NCBI GenBank assembly: GCA_026416665.1
Contig: JAOAET010000040.1
Coordinates: forward strand, 1-42,167
Source of the DNA: Candidatus Omnitrophota bacterium
GTDB lineage: Bacteria; Omnitrophota; Gorgyraeia; Gygaellales; Profunditerraquicolaceae
DNA length: 42,167 nt
Reading direction: 5' to 3'
Shown: one piece after another, positions 1 through 8,774 of the stretch
Layout of the letters: each line of letters begins with the position of its first letter
How positions within the stretch are numbered: the first letter of the stretch is position 1
The notes under the pieces: generated by a model
Database searches by the model: none
Seen by the model: only the letters and a program-made list of their open reading frames with translations
Told to the model about the DNA's origin: nothing
Translations under genes and position numbers: made by a program

Positions 1-492
1 ATGCACAGTGGGATTAAGTGCCCTACTTAACACATTAAAACGAAACATATCCTGCGACCTGCGTTCTGAATCAATAAATACTTTTAAATTAGCAATAGCA
101 GTAGTAAGCGCTTGTGCAAAAGTAATTATTTCTTCTGAACGTCTTGTATAAACTGTTTTGCTCCTAATTACTAACGCACCAAAAGTAGTAGCCGTCTCCT
201 TAAGAGGAAGTATCACTTTATCTTTCAATATAAGTGGTTTATTTAACTGCCAGATTTTTCGTAAACTTTTTTTCAGCGGAGGAACAACTTTTACCTTTCT
301 GTCTAAAGATACTTCTACAACAAATTGCTTCTTTGCTGTATCCCACAATAGAACAGTAAATTTCTTGGCTAACTTTACATCTTTTGCATCCTTTAGCATA
401 TTATAAACTGCATTGGCTATATCTAACTGAGCACCTAAAAACTTAGACGCCTTATTTAGACTCATCCATGAGTAATCAAAACATAAAGCCAC
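1..492 (-). CDS. GAF-like sensor domain protein, C-terminus cut off by window edge
   Basis: This is an open frame of 164 codons with no stop before the window edge. I start it at GTG (492) because AAGGAG sits 7-8 bases upstream, directly after the frame-restored stop of the upstream CheC-like gene. The N-terminal 130 residues have the alternating pattern of a GAF/PAS-type sensor fold, with a 'PLKETATTFGALVI' core strand and a long C-terminal helix ending in 'LKVFIDSERRSQDMF'. Such helices usually lead into an output domain (GGDEF, HD-GYP or kinase), but that part lies outside the window. Co-transcription with a CheC-type phosphatase suggests a signalling role. The family call is from sequence pattern only. 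Confidence 0.55.
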   Translation of the reverse strand, partial: MALCFDYSWMSLNKASKFLGAQLDIANAVYNMLKDAKDVKLAKKFTVLLWDTAKKQFVVEVSLDRKVKVVPPLKKSLRKIWQLNKPLILKDKVILPLKETATTFGALVIRSKTVYTRRSEEIITFAQALTTAIANLKVFIDSERRSQDMFRFNVLSRALNPTVH

Positions 493-506
493 GGGTCTCT
501 CCTTAT

Positions 507-1150
507 TTATTCTTTCTGTTGTCGCAGTAAATTTTTAGCTTTTTTAAGTATGTTTGCAATTGTTTCGGCATCAAAGATAATGAAAAATGTTCCTTCTAAT
601 TCTTTTTTTTCTCACAAAAACGCGCTTCTACTATCATTGTCTCAAAGTACTGATCCCTATCAATACCTGAAAAAGCTAATACAGCTAACGATTTCACTGC
701 TCCGCTAGTTAAGGTTACTGTAGAAGGAAATGCTGATATTCCCGTAAATGCCGAAAGAGCAGATAAGTAAGAACTAACTATAATGTTTCCTACCTCTTTA
801 AGAGCCGATATACCAATCTCTGTAAATGCTGATGGTTTATCTTGAGCTGTTCCGATAAGTAAATCAATAAGTATGGCCGAATCCTTCTTAGGTAAAATCA
901 TTAAGGCATTACCTCGCGCACCTCCCCATATCTGCACATGAATTCCAATAATTGGCTCTTCTGGGTCTACCTTAAGAAACTTAGAAAGCTTAGAAGATGA
1001 AACTACAGTTGCTGAAGGTAAATCTAACTCAATACGCTTACCTAAAATCTGGGCAAGCGCAGTCGTAGCATTACCTGCGCACATATTTCCAATTTCTGTC
1101 AATATATCACGCTCAGCATCGGTAAGAATAAGTGGCTGTTTTTTTGCCAT
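507..1150 (-). CDS. CheC/CheX-type CheY-P phosphatase, interrupted by a -1 frameshift at an A8 run
   Basis: The protein carries two phosphatase-type helices of the CheC family, D15xxxE19xxN22 ('DILTEIGN') and S115xxxE119xxN122 ('SALKEVGN'), so both putative active sites that dephosphorylate CheY-P are intact. The 0-frame stops at 596 after 184 residues, just past a run of eight A (602-610 region). In the -1 frame translation continues 'ELEGTFFIIFDAETIANIL...' to a TAA at 507-509, which is the expected final strand and helix of the family. The full product would be about 213 residues. The junction GAG AAA AAA AAG contains the classic slippery heptamer A AAA AAG. It is therefore a programmed frameshift, a real mutation, or a one-base homopolymer error. 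RBS AAGGAG precedes the ATG. Confidence 0.8.
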
Positions 1151-1183
1151 AGTATACTCCTTTTATCTTATTATATATCTACT

Positions 1184-2650
1184 CTACGAACTTTTCTCAT
1201 ATTTTTTCTTTATTAAATGTGCCTGCCTTAATGCCTCCTCCTTAGTTTTTATTTTGCCTATAGCCCGTAATTCTTCTAGTTTACGCAAGACCACACCTAC
1301 TAGTTTTGAAGGACCAATAGATAATTCTTTCATAATATCATAACCATCTACCAACTTCTGCACGGGCATTTCCTTTTGTTTTTTAAAATAATCGTCCATA
1401 AGCTTAGGTAAGACATACTCATACCTTTTACGAATCTTCTCTAGTAACAAATAATCAGAGGTAGCCCGTTCATCAGCTAAAGCAAGCAAGATAATAAGGG
1501 GTAACTGTGGCCCTGCATCACGAAAAAAACGAAATTTTGCCCGCGGTGTAATAGGATAATTAGTTACCAGATACCCTGGTCTTAAATGAAGCAAAATCAA
1601 CTTGGTTAAAATACGCAATTCCTCATTGGATAAACGAAGACGTTTACCTGTTTCATAAACAATTTGTGCACCCTTACGTTCATGACCATAAAAACGCACT
1701 TTACCTTTTCTTACAGTAAAGGTAAAGGGTTTACCTACATCATGTAATAGCGCAGAAAGTTTAAGCAGTTGCATACGATTATGAGAACCTGATAATTCTT
1801 CTTGAAGATACTCAGTCAAACAAGAATTATTTTTCTTGCGAGCAATTAATTCTTCAAGTTTTTGATAAGTTTTTATACTGTGGCTGAAAACTAATAACCT
1901 ATCTTTACGATAACGTTCTTCAAATAGTTTTAGTTTTTTAAGCTCAGGAAACAGAATTTCTAAAATGCCATAACTGTGCATCATTTTGATTACCCTATAG
2001 GAAAAATTGCAATTTAATATCTTAAATAACTCGTCCCTTAATCTTTCTGGACTAACTTTTTGCAGTAAGGCTTTTTTTTGCTTCATAGTAGCAAGGGTAT
2101 TTTTCTCTAAGGAAAAGTTAAACAGTGCAACAAAACTGAATGCACGAAGAATCCTTAAAGGGTCATCATCAAAAGCGAAAGGATTGATACAACGCACTAT
2201 ACGTTTTTTAAGGTCATTGTATCCACCATAAGGGTCAATAAGTATTTGCTTTAATGGCGAATTAAAAAAATTTTCTTCTATATTAATTGCCATAGAATTG
2301 ATGGTAAAATCACGTTTGGCGAGGTCTTTTAAAATATCTTTATCTCTAAAGTCAGAAAAATCAAAGGTAAACTGTTTGTTATCAATTCTCTTAACTAACC
2401 GAGCACAACCGTGTTGTTTATCCAAGACAACAAAACCTGCATTAAGTATCTTACTTAGACGTTTTGCAAAATTTATTGCACCAGAAGGAAGACAAAAATC
2501 AAAATCAGGGTTGGTCTTCTCTTGATTTAAGAGTATATCACGGATACTACCCCCAACTAGATAAAGAGGCACAGGTAGGCTAATACTAAAATTAAGAATA
2601 GGCTTAAGAATTTTTTCATACTTTACACGCCAACTGTTGAATGGCTCCAT
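1184..2650 (-). CDS. tRNA nucleotidyltransferase / poly(A) polymerase family protein with HD domain
   Basis: The 488-residue protein has the class II nucleotidyltransferase head: 'LVGGSIRDILL' near residue 32, the metal-binding 'DFDF' aspartates about 20 residues later, 'KRDFTINSMAIN' and 'DDPLRILRAFSFVA'. A central HD domain follows ('LSALLHDVGKP'), with another His in 'GHERKGAQ'. The family adds CCA to tRNA 3' ends or polyadenylates RNA, and sequence alone does not separate the two activities. CCA addition is attractive because the tRNA-Phe in this window lacks an encoded CCA. No clear Shine-Dalgarno is seen before the ATG, which lies 7 bases after the upstream phosphoesterase stop, so the gene is probably read in the same operon. 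Confidence 0.85.
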   Translation of the reverse strand: MEPFNSWRVKYEKILKPILNFSISLPVPLYLVGGSIRDILLNQEKTNPDFDFCLPSGAINFAKRLSKILNAGFVVLDKQHGCARLVKRIDNKQFTFDFSDFRDKDILKDLAKRDFTINSMAINIEENFFNSPLKQILIDPYGGYNDLKKRIVRCINPFAFDDDPLRILRAFSFVALFNFSLEKNTLATMKQKKALLQKVSPERLRDELFKILNCNFSYRVIKMMHSYGILEILFPELKKLKLFEERYRKDRLLVFSHSIKTYQKLEELIARKKNNSCLTEYLQEELSGSHNRMQLLKLSALLHDVGKPFTFTVRKGKVRFYGHERKGAQIVYETGKRLRLSNEELRILTKLILLHLRPGYLVTNYPITPRAKFRFFRDAGPQLPLIILLALADERATSDYLLLEKIRKRYEYVLPKLMDDYFKKQKEMPVQKLVDGYDIMKELSIGPSKLVGVVLRKLEELRAIGKIKTKEEALRQAHLIKKKYEKSS

Positions 2651-2657
2651 AAATTAA

Positions 2658-3131
2658 TTAAAGATTAATAATCTGGGCTTTTAAACTATAAGTGTCAAGC
2701 AAAGCAATGGTGGATTTTCCAGATAACCAGCCACAGCATTCTCCAGGATTAATAATAAGTTTATCAGGTAATTCTTTTATCAGGAGTTTATGGGTATGTC
2801 CACAGACAATTATATTAGCATCATTATTATCTACATCTACTGTCTCAATATCATGCACCAAACATAAACGCCTCCCTTCAAACTGCCCGTAAAAAGGTGG
2901 TTCACAAATTTTACCTTCAGATTTTTTTAAAAGTCCTTTTTTTTCTCCATCATTGTTCCCAAATACACCTTGCCAAGGACAATTAAGAAGCATCAAAACA
3001 TCCAAAACAAAAGGGGCGATAAAATCTCCCGCGTGAAGACAAAGGTCTGTCTTTTTCTCATTAAATACAGATACTGCTTTCTTAATTTGAGGAAGATTAT
3101 CGTGTGTGTCAGAAAGGATTCCGATAAGCAT
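2658..3131 (-). CDS. YfcE/MJ0936-type metallophosphoesterase
   Basis: At 157 residues this is a minimal calcineurin-like phosphoesterase. The five metal-binding blocks are visible in order: 'SDTHDN' (residues 7-12), 'HAGDF', 'GNNDGEK', 'VHD' and 'GHTHK'. These coordinate two divalent metals, and related proteins (YfcE, MJ0936) hydrolyse phosphodiesters in vitro with unclear physiological substrates. It lies 5 bases after the DUF151 gene and 7 before the nucleotidyltransferase gene, so it belongs to the same transcription unit. The physiological substrate cannot be inferred. Confidence 0.85.
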   Translation of the reverse strand: MLIGILSDTHDNLPQIKKAVSVFNEKKTDLCLHAGDFIAPFVLDVLMLLNCPWQGVFGNNDGEKKGLLKKSEGKICEPPFYGQFEGRRLCLVHDIETVDVDNNDANIIVCGHTHKLLIKELPDKLIINPGECCGWLSGKSTIALLDTYSLKAQIINL

Positions 3132-3136
3132 CTTAA

Positions 3137-3538
3137 TTATTTAAATAATTCCATCTGTTTCAAAACCTCTTCTTCTACGAAAATAGGTGCGTGTGCGCGC
3201 ACACTTAAGGCAATGCTATCGGAAGGACGGGCATCTACTATTACTGTTTTGCCATCGGCGGTGCTTAAAACCAGTTTTGCAAAAAATATGTTATTTTCTA
3301 ATTTATCAATAAGAACACGCTCTAACTTAGCACCCAGTGCCTGAATACAAGAAAATAATAAGTCATGGGTAATTGGTCTAGGAGGCTTTACCCCCGAAAT
3401 CTTAGACTTAATTGCGGCAATTTCATTTAAACCTATAACTATAGGCAGTAACCGTTCTCCTTTTTTCTCCTTTAGAACAATTAGCTGCTCGTGGCGTTTC
3501 TCATCGATTACTAACTTATTAAGTTCCATTTCTATCAT
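3137..3538 (-). CDS. DUF151 / bifunctional nuclease (BFN) domain protein
   Basis: The 133-residue protein matches the BFN family across its length: 'LLPIVIGLNEIAAI', 'PPRPITHDLL' and 'VDARPSDSIALSVRAHAPIFVEEEVL' are the typical conserved blocks. Members are small DNA/RNA nucleases in plants and bacteria, with mostly unassigned bacterial roles. The ATG is preceded by AGAGG at a suitable distance. A second in-frame Met at codon 4 is possible. The start lies 2 bases after the nrdR stop, implying tight co-transcription and probably translational coupling. Confidence 0.88.
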   Translation of the reverse strand: MIEMELNKLVIDEKRHEQLIVLKEKKGERLLPIVIGLNEIAAIKSKISGVKPPRPITHDLLFSCIQALGAKLERVLIDKLENNIFFAKLVLSTADGKTVIVDARPSDSIALSVRAHAPIFVEEEVLKQMELFK

Positions 3539-3540
3539 AG

Positions 3541-4041
3541 CTAACCTCTCTTATATCTTTTATCTTTTTTGGATTTATTATTTTTGCGTTCTTTATCAAG
3601 CATTGCTTTAAGTTCCTCCATAAACTGTTCAACATCGCGAAAGCTTCTGTATACTGAGGCAAAGCGAACATAAGCAACCTCATCTAGTTCTTTAAGTTTC
3701 TCCATTACCAACTCACCTATTCTGGTTGAAGTAACCTCGCGTAAAGGTTTTTTTTGTAAGGTGCGTTCAACCTGAATAACAATATCCTCCATCTGCTCCA
3801 TACTAATCGAACGCTTCTCACAAGCCTTCATAATCCCAGCAAGAATCTTTTTACGGTCAAAAGGCTGGCGCCTGCCATCACGTTTAATCACCATTAAAGC
3901 TGGTTCTTCAATATATTCATAGGTAGTAAAACGCCTGCCACAGCGAAGACACTCTCTTCTACGACGGATTGCTCGGTCGTCCTGGATAGAACGGGAATCT
4001 ACAACTTTATCCTCCTTATGTCCGCAGGCAGCACAACGCAT
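3541..4041 (-). CDS. nrdR: Transcriptional repressor NrdR
   Basis: The N-terminus is a four-cysteine zinc ribbon (C3, C6, C31, C34) with the characteristic '[30 protein letters not shown]' pattern in between. It is followed by an ATP-cone domain (about residues 49-139, starting '[16 protein letters not shown]'). NrdR senses ATP/dATP and represses ribonucleotide reductase genes at paired NrdR boxes. At 166 residues it is slightly longer than usual, with a basic Lys/Arg tail. RBS GGAG precedes ATG. No reductase gene lies in the window, but dCMP deaminase and glyA immediately upstream give a deoxynucleotide and one-carbon context. Confidence 0.95.
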   Translation of the reverse strand: MRCAACGHKEDKVVDSRSIQDDRAIRRRRECLRCGRRFTTYEYIEEPALMVIKRDGRRQPFDRKKILAGIMKACEKRSISMEQMEDIVIQVERTLQKKPLREVTSTRIGELVMEKLKELDEVAYVRFASVYRSFRDVEQFMEELKAMLDKERKNNKSKKDKRYKRG

Positions 4042-4077
4042 TTTCTTCTCCGCTTAAGAAAAATTTATATAAAAAAT

Positions 4078-4548
4078 TTAATCCTTCATTTTCCGTAAGG
4101 TAATCTTAGCTTCCTTAAGCAATCGAGATGACAGTTCATCGGGATATCCCTCTTTAATTACTATCTCTTTGATACCAGCATTAATCAACATCTTCGCACA
4201 GATAATACAAGGATGATTGGTAATATAAATGGTGCTGTCACGCACACTAATACCATAAAGGGCTGCTTGAATAATTGCATTTTGTTCAGCGTGTAAACCT
4301 CGACATAATTCATGGCGCTGGCCCGAAGGAATCTTAAGTTTTTCACGAATACAACCAACATCTAGACAATGGGCAAGTCCACGGGGTGCTCCATTGTAAC
4401 CCGTAGAAAGCATCCGTTTATCTTTTACAATAACTGCACCAACACTGCGCCTCAAACAAGTAGAACGTTGCGAGACAAGACCAGCAATCTGCATAAAATA
4501 CTCATCCCAACTTATTCTATCTTTGTGCTTCTTCTTAGAGATAGCCAT
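4078..4548 (-). CDS. Deoxycytidylate (dCMP) deaminase, ComEB type
   Basis: This is a zinc-dependent cytidine/dCMP deaminase of 156 residues. H86-A-E88 gives one zinc ligand and the catalytic Glu, and 'PCIICAKM' provides C114 and C117 as the other ligands. Upstream, '[21 protein letters not shown]' is the dCMP-deaminase signature, and the extra Cys/His loop (C61, C66, H79, C82) resembles the second zinc site of ComEB/T4-type enzymes. It converts dCMP to dUMP, feeding dTMP synthesis. The ATG directly abuts the glyA stop codon (TAGATG), so the two are co-transcribed; GlyA provides methylene-THF for thymidylate synthesis. Confidence 0.92.
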   Translation of the reverse strand: MAISKKKHKDRISWDEYFMQIAGLVSQRSTCLRRSVGAVIVKDKRMLSTGYNGAPRGLAHCLDVGCIREKLKIPSGQRHELCRGLHAEQNAIIQAALYGISVRDSTIYITNHPCIICAKMLINAGIKEIVIKEGYPDELSSRLLKEAKITLRKMKD

Positions 4549-5811
4549 CTATTTAATAACTCCTTGTAGTTCTGAATAAAGAGGAAACCTTTCGGTCAAT
4601 TTTAATACTGCTTTTTTAATCAAAGATAATTTTCTGGGGTTATCCCGATATCGTAGCGTATCATTAATCCATTCAGCAATCTGAACCATTTCTTTTTCCT
4701 TCATCCCCCGTGTGGTCACTGCCGGTGTGCCAATCCGAATACCACTTGCCTCCGCTGGCGGCAGAGGGTCAAATGGAATAAGGTTTTTATTGACAGTGAT
4801 ATTTACTTGCTCAAGCAAAATCTGTGCCTGTTTTCCCGTAATCTTTTTTGGGGTTAAGTCTACTAAGAATAGATGGTTATCTGTACCACCAGAAACAATA
4901 CGAAATCCCAGTTCTTGCATACTTTTTGCAAATGCCTTACTATTTAAAACAATCTGCCTCTGATATTGTTTAAACTCTTCTGTCATTGCTTCAGTAAAGG
5001 CAACTGCCTTAGCCGCAATTACATGCATTAACGGACCTCCCTGCATACCAGGAAATACATTTGAGTCCAACGCCTTCGCATACTTTTCTTGTGCTAAGAT
5101 AAAGCCACCACGAGGTCCACGTAAGGTCTTATGAGTTGTAGAAGTTACAAAATCAGCGTAAGGCACAGGAGAGGGATGAACCCCTGCCGCAACTAATCCA
5201 GCAATATGTGCCATATCTACAAACAAAAAACACCCCACTTCGTCAGCAATCTGACGTAAAAGTTTAAAATCAATTTCTCTTGAGTATGCTGATGCCCCAG
5301 CAAGGATCATCTTTGGCTTGTGCTGATGAGCAAGTTTACGTATATTTTCGTAGTCAATCATCTCGGTATTCGGGTCAACACCATAAGGCACAACGTGGTA
5401 AAACATACCAGAGAAGTTATGTTTTAAACCGTGTGAAAGATGCCCTCCGCAAGCAAGATCCATAGCAAGATACGTATCACCTGGTTTTAAAGCAACATAA
5501 AAAATAGCCATGTTTGCTTGGGTACCAGAGTGTGGCTGAACATTTGCATAAGCTGCACCAAAAAGTTTTTTAGCACGCTCTATACAAAGCTGTTCCACCA
5601 CATCCACAAATTCACAACCACCATACCAACGTCTGCCGGGGTAACCTTCTGCATATTTATTAGTTAACACAGAGCCTTGTGCTTCAAGCACTGCTAAAGA
5701 AGCAAAATTCTCAGAGGCAATTAATTCAATATTATTCTGCTGGCGTTTTACTTCTGACTTTATTGCTGCGTATATTTGCGGATCAATTTTTGATAAGTGT
5801 TTCATTTTCAT
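4549..5811 (-). CDS. glyA: Serine hydroxymethyltransferase
   Basis: The full-length 420-residue PLP enzyme interconverts serine + THF with glycine + 5,10-methylene-THF. Visible landmarks are '[11 protein letters not shown]', '[13 protein letters not shown]', '[12 protein letters not shown]', '[17 protein letters not shown]' and the PLP-lysine segment '[14 protein letters not shown]'. C-terminal '[16 protein letters not shown]' is also canonical. It overlaps the rpiB stop by 4 bases (5808-5811). The product supplies glycine and one-carbon units for the neighbouring purine operon and for thymidylate synthesis. Confidence 0.97.
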   Translation of the reverse strand: MKMKHLSKIDPQIYAAIKSEVKRQQNNIELIASENFASLAVLEAQGSVLTNKYAEGYPGRRWYGGCEFVDVVEQLCIERAKKLFGAAYANVQPHSGTQANMAIFYVALKPGDTYLAMDLACGGHLSHGLKHNFSGMFYHVVPYGVDPNTEMIDYENIRKLAHQHKPKMILAGASAYSREIDFKLLRQIADEVGCFLFVDMAHIAGLVAAGVHPSPVPYADFVTSTTHKTLRGPRGGFILAQEKYAKALDSNVFPGMQGGPLMHVIAAKAVAFTEAMTEEFKQYQRQIVLNSKAFAKSMQELGFRIVSGGTDNHLFLVDLTPKKITGKQAQILLEQVNITVNKNLIPFDPLPPAEASGIRIGTPAVTTRGMKEKEMVQIAEWINDTLRYRDNPRKLSLIKKAVLKLTERFPLYSELQGVIK

Positions 5812-6263
5812 CTTATTCTGCTTCTGCGCTCAATTTCTTCAATTAGTTTAATCCTACGTTTATGTCTGCCACCCTCAAAATTTGTTTCCAACCAAGCATC
5901 TACTATAGCCTGTGCTTTTTTCTTACTTACAAACAAAGCCCCTAAAGACAAAACATTCGCATTATTATGCTGACGGGACAAAATAGCTGCCTTTACATTA
6001 TAACATAAGGCAGCGCGTATCCCGTGCACTTTGTTCGCTACTATTGAAACTCCTATGCCTGTTTTACAGATAACAATACCGCAACCTGCTTTTCCCTCTG
6101 CCACTTTTTTCGCCACCGCATAGGCATATACTGGATAGTCGCAGGACTCTTCAGAGAAAGTCCCCACGTCAATTATCTTAAATCCCTTTTTCTTTAGATA
6201 CACTTTTAAATTCTCTTTTAGGCGAAAACCACCGTGGTCAGAACCAATAGCAATTATCTTCAT
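5808..6263 (-). CDS. rpiB: Ribose-5-phosphate isomerase B
   Basis: I start at the ATG at 6263 ('[13 protein letters not shown]'), not the longer upstream frame. The RpiB fold begins here and GAGGA lies just upstream, within the end of the preceding gene. The product is 151 residues, the normal length. '[11 protein letters not shown]', '[17 protein letters not shown]' (catalytic Cys region) and 'NVLSLGA' are the family blocks. It interconverts ribose-5-P and ribulose-5-P, the source of PRPP for purine synthesis. It is placed between the TsaC-phosphatase fusion and glyA, as in Bacillus. Confidence 0.95.
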   Translation of the reverse strand: MKIIAIGSDHGGFRLKENLKVYLKKKGFKIIDVGTFSEESCDYPVYAYAVAKKVAEGKAGCGIVICKTGIGVSIVANKVHGIRAALCYNVKAAILSRQHNNANVLSLGALFVSKKKAQAIVDAWLETNFEGGRHKRRIKLIEEIERRSRIR

Positions 6264-6270
6264 ATTTTCC

Positions 6271-7332
6271 TCACACCAATTCCGCAACACGCTTAACTGC
6301 TGTTTTGATAACCTGGTAAACCCTTTGATAAAATTCTTCACTATGACCAATAGGATCAGGTATTTCTAAACCATTGTCTCTGACATTAGCAAATTCTTTA
6401 AGTAAAAATAACCTATTTTTCACCCAAGGAGCTGTCTCAAGAATATAGCGCTCGTGAGATTTCTCCATAACCAAAATAAGGTCAGCTTTCTGCAGAAGCT
6501 GTCTTGTGAGATGTCGCGAACGATGCGCAGACACATCTATCCCATCACGACGAAGAACCTCAATGGTAGCTGCACTTGCTCCTATACCAGAAATAAACAT
6601 TGTGCCTGCAGAGATTACTTCTACATCTAAACGACCTAGTCTATTCAATTCCTGTCGCAGTAATGCCTCCGCCATAACTGAACGACAAGAGTTACCCGTA
6701 CAAACAAATAAAATAAGCTTCTTCTGAGCAATAAAAATAACTTCTTGACTATTTAGAACACCTTCACGAACTATTTGATAGGGTTTTCTACTTAAATCTA
6801 ACACTGTAGAAGATACTCCCAATTGTGTTGGTCCGCTGTCTAAAGCCATATCTACATGGCCGTTTAAATCCCGAAGAGCTTCTTGACAAGTCCGTGGGGC
6901 AGGTTTTCCTGATATATTAGCAGAAGGACAAACCACAGGCACACCTGCTAGATGAATAATTTTTTGTGCAATCAGGTTATCTGGCATACGCACACCTACT
7001 GTTTCTTGGGTATCTGTAGGAATAATCATTGTTAATGGACCTGGCCAGAAACGTTCAGCTAGTTTAAACACAGCTGTTGGAATATTAGTACTAATACTAA
7101 ACAACGTATCAATTTCAGCAATATGTAAGGAAAAATGTTTCTTTGCAGGACTTTTTTTTACCTTAATTAACCTTTTAATGGTTTGGGGATTAGAATTATC
7201 TGCAGCAATACCATAGACTGTCTCTGTGGGAATAATTACTAAACCTCCTTGACGAATAATCTCACTTGCATATACAAGTTTTTTCTCATCAGGACATTGT
7301 GGGTCAACTTTCACTACTTCGGTCTTGCTCAT
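6271..7332 (-). CDS. Fusion of TsaC/Sua5/YrdC (threonylcarbamoyl-AMP synthase) and low-molecular-weight protein phosphatase
   Basis: Residues about 15-195 form a YrdC-like domain ('PTETVYGIAADNSN', 'KKSPAKKHFSLHI', 'CPSANISGKPAPRT', 'STVLDLS'), which makes threonylcarbamoyl-AMP for tRNA t6A37. Residues about 205-350 form an LMW phosphatase. Its P-loop is C211-TGNSC-R217 and the general acid is D326 in 'IPDPIGHS'. The P-loop 'CTGNSCRS' is closer to the protein-arginine phosphatase YwlE (CTGNTCRS) than to classical tyrosine phosphatases (CLGNICRS). Arg-P activity is therefore possible, but I infer it from one residue. Fusion as one 353-residue chain is unusual; the genes are separate neighbours in Bacillus. 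No clear SD is seen upstream of ATG. Confidence 0.92.
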   Translation of the reverse strand: MSKTEVVKVDPQCPDEKKLVYASEIIRQGGLVIIPTETVYGIAADNSNPQTIKRLIKVKKSPAKKHFSLHIAEIDTLFSISTNIPTAVFKLAERFWPGPLTMIIPTDTQETVGVRMPDNLIAQKIIHLAGVPVVCPSANISGKPAPRTCQEALRDLNGHVDMALDSGPTQLGVSSTVLDLSRKPYQIVREGVLNSQEVIFIAQKKLILFVCTGNSCRSVMAEALLRQELNRLGRLDVEVISAGTMFISGIGASAATIEVLRRDGIDVSAHRSRHLTRQLLQKADLILVMEKSHERYILETAPWVKNRLFLLKEFANVRDNGLEIPDPIGHSEEFYQRVYQVIKTAVKRVAELV

Positions 7333-7448
7333 AAATAAAGATTAAACGACTTGACTTTGTTTGTCTGTCTTGCCTTATATTGTCTTTAACCTTTAAGGAA
7401 TACTCTTATCGTATATTCCAGAAAATTTCTACTGCATAAATGGCGAAA
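7333..7448. other. Intergenic spacer between purD and the tsaC fusion
   Basis: This 116-base AT-rich spacer separates the purine operon from the tsaC-rpiB-glyA group. I find no convincing hairpin with a T-run and no good promoter, so it is unclear whether transcription continues through it. Confidence 0.4.
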
Positions 7449-8756
7449 TTAGCTTGTCATTGCCAGTGCCTTTGCACCTATATCCCGACGATAATGTATA
7501 CCTTCAAAATGAATTTTTTCTACTGCTTGGTAAGTTTTTTGTAACGCCTCTCTCAAACTACGCCCAAGCCCAGATATAGATAAAACTCTACCACCAGAAG
7601 TTAAAAATACCTTCTTACCATCTGACTGTTGTTGCCCTATACAGGTCCCCGCATGAAAAACTAAAACATCCTTTATATGCTGTGCTTCTTCCAATCCGGT
7701 AATTATCTTCCCCTTTTCAAAAACACCAGGGTAACCTCCAGAAGCACAAACTACACAGCTACAATAACGGCTATCCCAGTTAAGCCCCCCCGAGCGTTTT
7801 ACTTTACTCAATGTCCCGAAAGCGGTAGCTAACATGGTCTCTAATAAATCTGACCTAAGCCGTGGAATAATCGCCTGTGTCTCAGGATCACCAAAACGAA
7901 CATTAAATTCTAAAACCTTAGGCCCGTCTTTGGTAATCATTATCCCAGCATAAAGTACACCTTGATAGACAATCCCCTCTTTAATAATTCCGTCTATTGT
8001 TCTATAGATAATTTTTTCTAATATCTCCTGAAAAAGTTTATGGCTAACCAAAGGCGTAGGAGAATAAGCTCCCATCCCACCAGTATTAGGTCCTTGGTCA
8101 TTATCAAAGACCCTTTTGTGGTCTTGGCTGGAAGCAAGCGGAATAACTTCCCGTGAATCTGTGAATACCAAAATAGATGCCTCTTGACCAGATAAACATT
8201 CCTCAATAATTACCTTATTGGCGGCATTACCGAAAATCTTTTTTTCCATCATTGCGGTTACTGCCTCAATAGCTTCTTCTTTAGTTTTGGCAACTACTAC
8301 ACCTTTACCGCTGGCAAGACCATCGGCTTTAACTACACATGGGGCACCAAATTTGTCAATATACTTCTTTGCCTCTTCAGGGTTATCAAATACCTCAAAT
8401 GATGCAGTAGGGATGTTATATTTCTTCATTAAAAACTTAGCAAAAACCTTACTTGCCTCAAGCTGTGCAGCTTTTTTATTAGGACCAAAAATAGCTAACT
8501 TGTGCTGTTTAAAAATATCTACTATACCTGCAGCAAGTGGTGCTTCTGGTCCAACTATCGTCAAGGTGATTTTTTCTTTTCGAGCAAAAGTAACTAGTTC
8601 TTCAAAATTGTCTAAAGAAAGATTAATACACTCTGCCTGTTCGGTAATGCCGCCATTTCCAGGGATGCAAAAAATCTTAGAGCATAGTTTTGAATGAGAC
8701 AATTTCCACACTAAAGCATGTTCTCTTGCCCCTGAGCCAAGTACCAGAACTCGCAT
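7449..8756 (-). CDS. purD: Phosphoribosylamine-glycine ligase (GAR synthetase)
   Basis: The 435-residue ATP-grasp enzyme joins phosphoribosylamine and glycine, step 2 of purine synthesis. Landmarks are 'VLGSGAREHALVWKL' at the N-terminus, 'PCVVKADGLASGKGVVVA' in the ATP-grasp domain, and 'GVLYAGIMITKDGPKVLEFNVRFGDPETQ'. RBS AAGGA precedes the ATG. It is the last gene of the purine operon, 18 bases after purM. Confidence 0.97.
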   Translation of the reverse strand: MRVLVLGSGAREHALVWKLSHSKLCSKIFCIPGNGGITEQAECINLSLDNFEELVTFARKEKITLTIVGPEAPLAAGIVDIFKQHKLAIFGPNKKAAQLEASKVFAKFLMKKYNIPTASFEVFDNPEEAKKYIDKFGAPCVVKADGLASGKGVVVAKTKEEAIEAVTAMMEKKIFGNAANKVIIEECLSGQEASILVFTDSREVIPLASSQDHKRVFDNDQGPNTGGMGAYSPTPLVSHKLFQEILEKIIYRTIDGIIKEGIVYQGVLYAGIMITKDGPKVLEFNVRFGDPETQAIIPRLRSDLLETMLATAFGTLSKVKRSGGLNWDSRYCSCVVCASGGYPGVFEKGKIITGLEEAQHIKDVLVFHAGTCIGQQQSDGKKVFLTSGGRVLSISGLGRSLREALQKTYQAVEKIHFEGIHYRRDIGAKALAMTS

Positions 8757-8774
8757 AAAAATATCCTTTTAGAA

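Noticed and set aside
6264-6350. Upstream extension of rpiB
   Set aside because: The extra 29 residues lie within the phosphatase domain gene, and the RpiB fold starts at the SD-supported ATG at 6263.
8018-8697. Frames on either strand inside purD
   Set aside because: Out-of-frame shadows of a clear purD; no codon or motif support.
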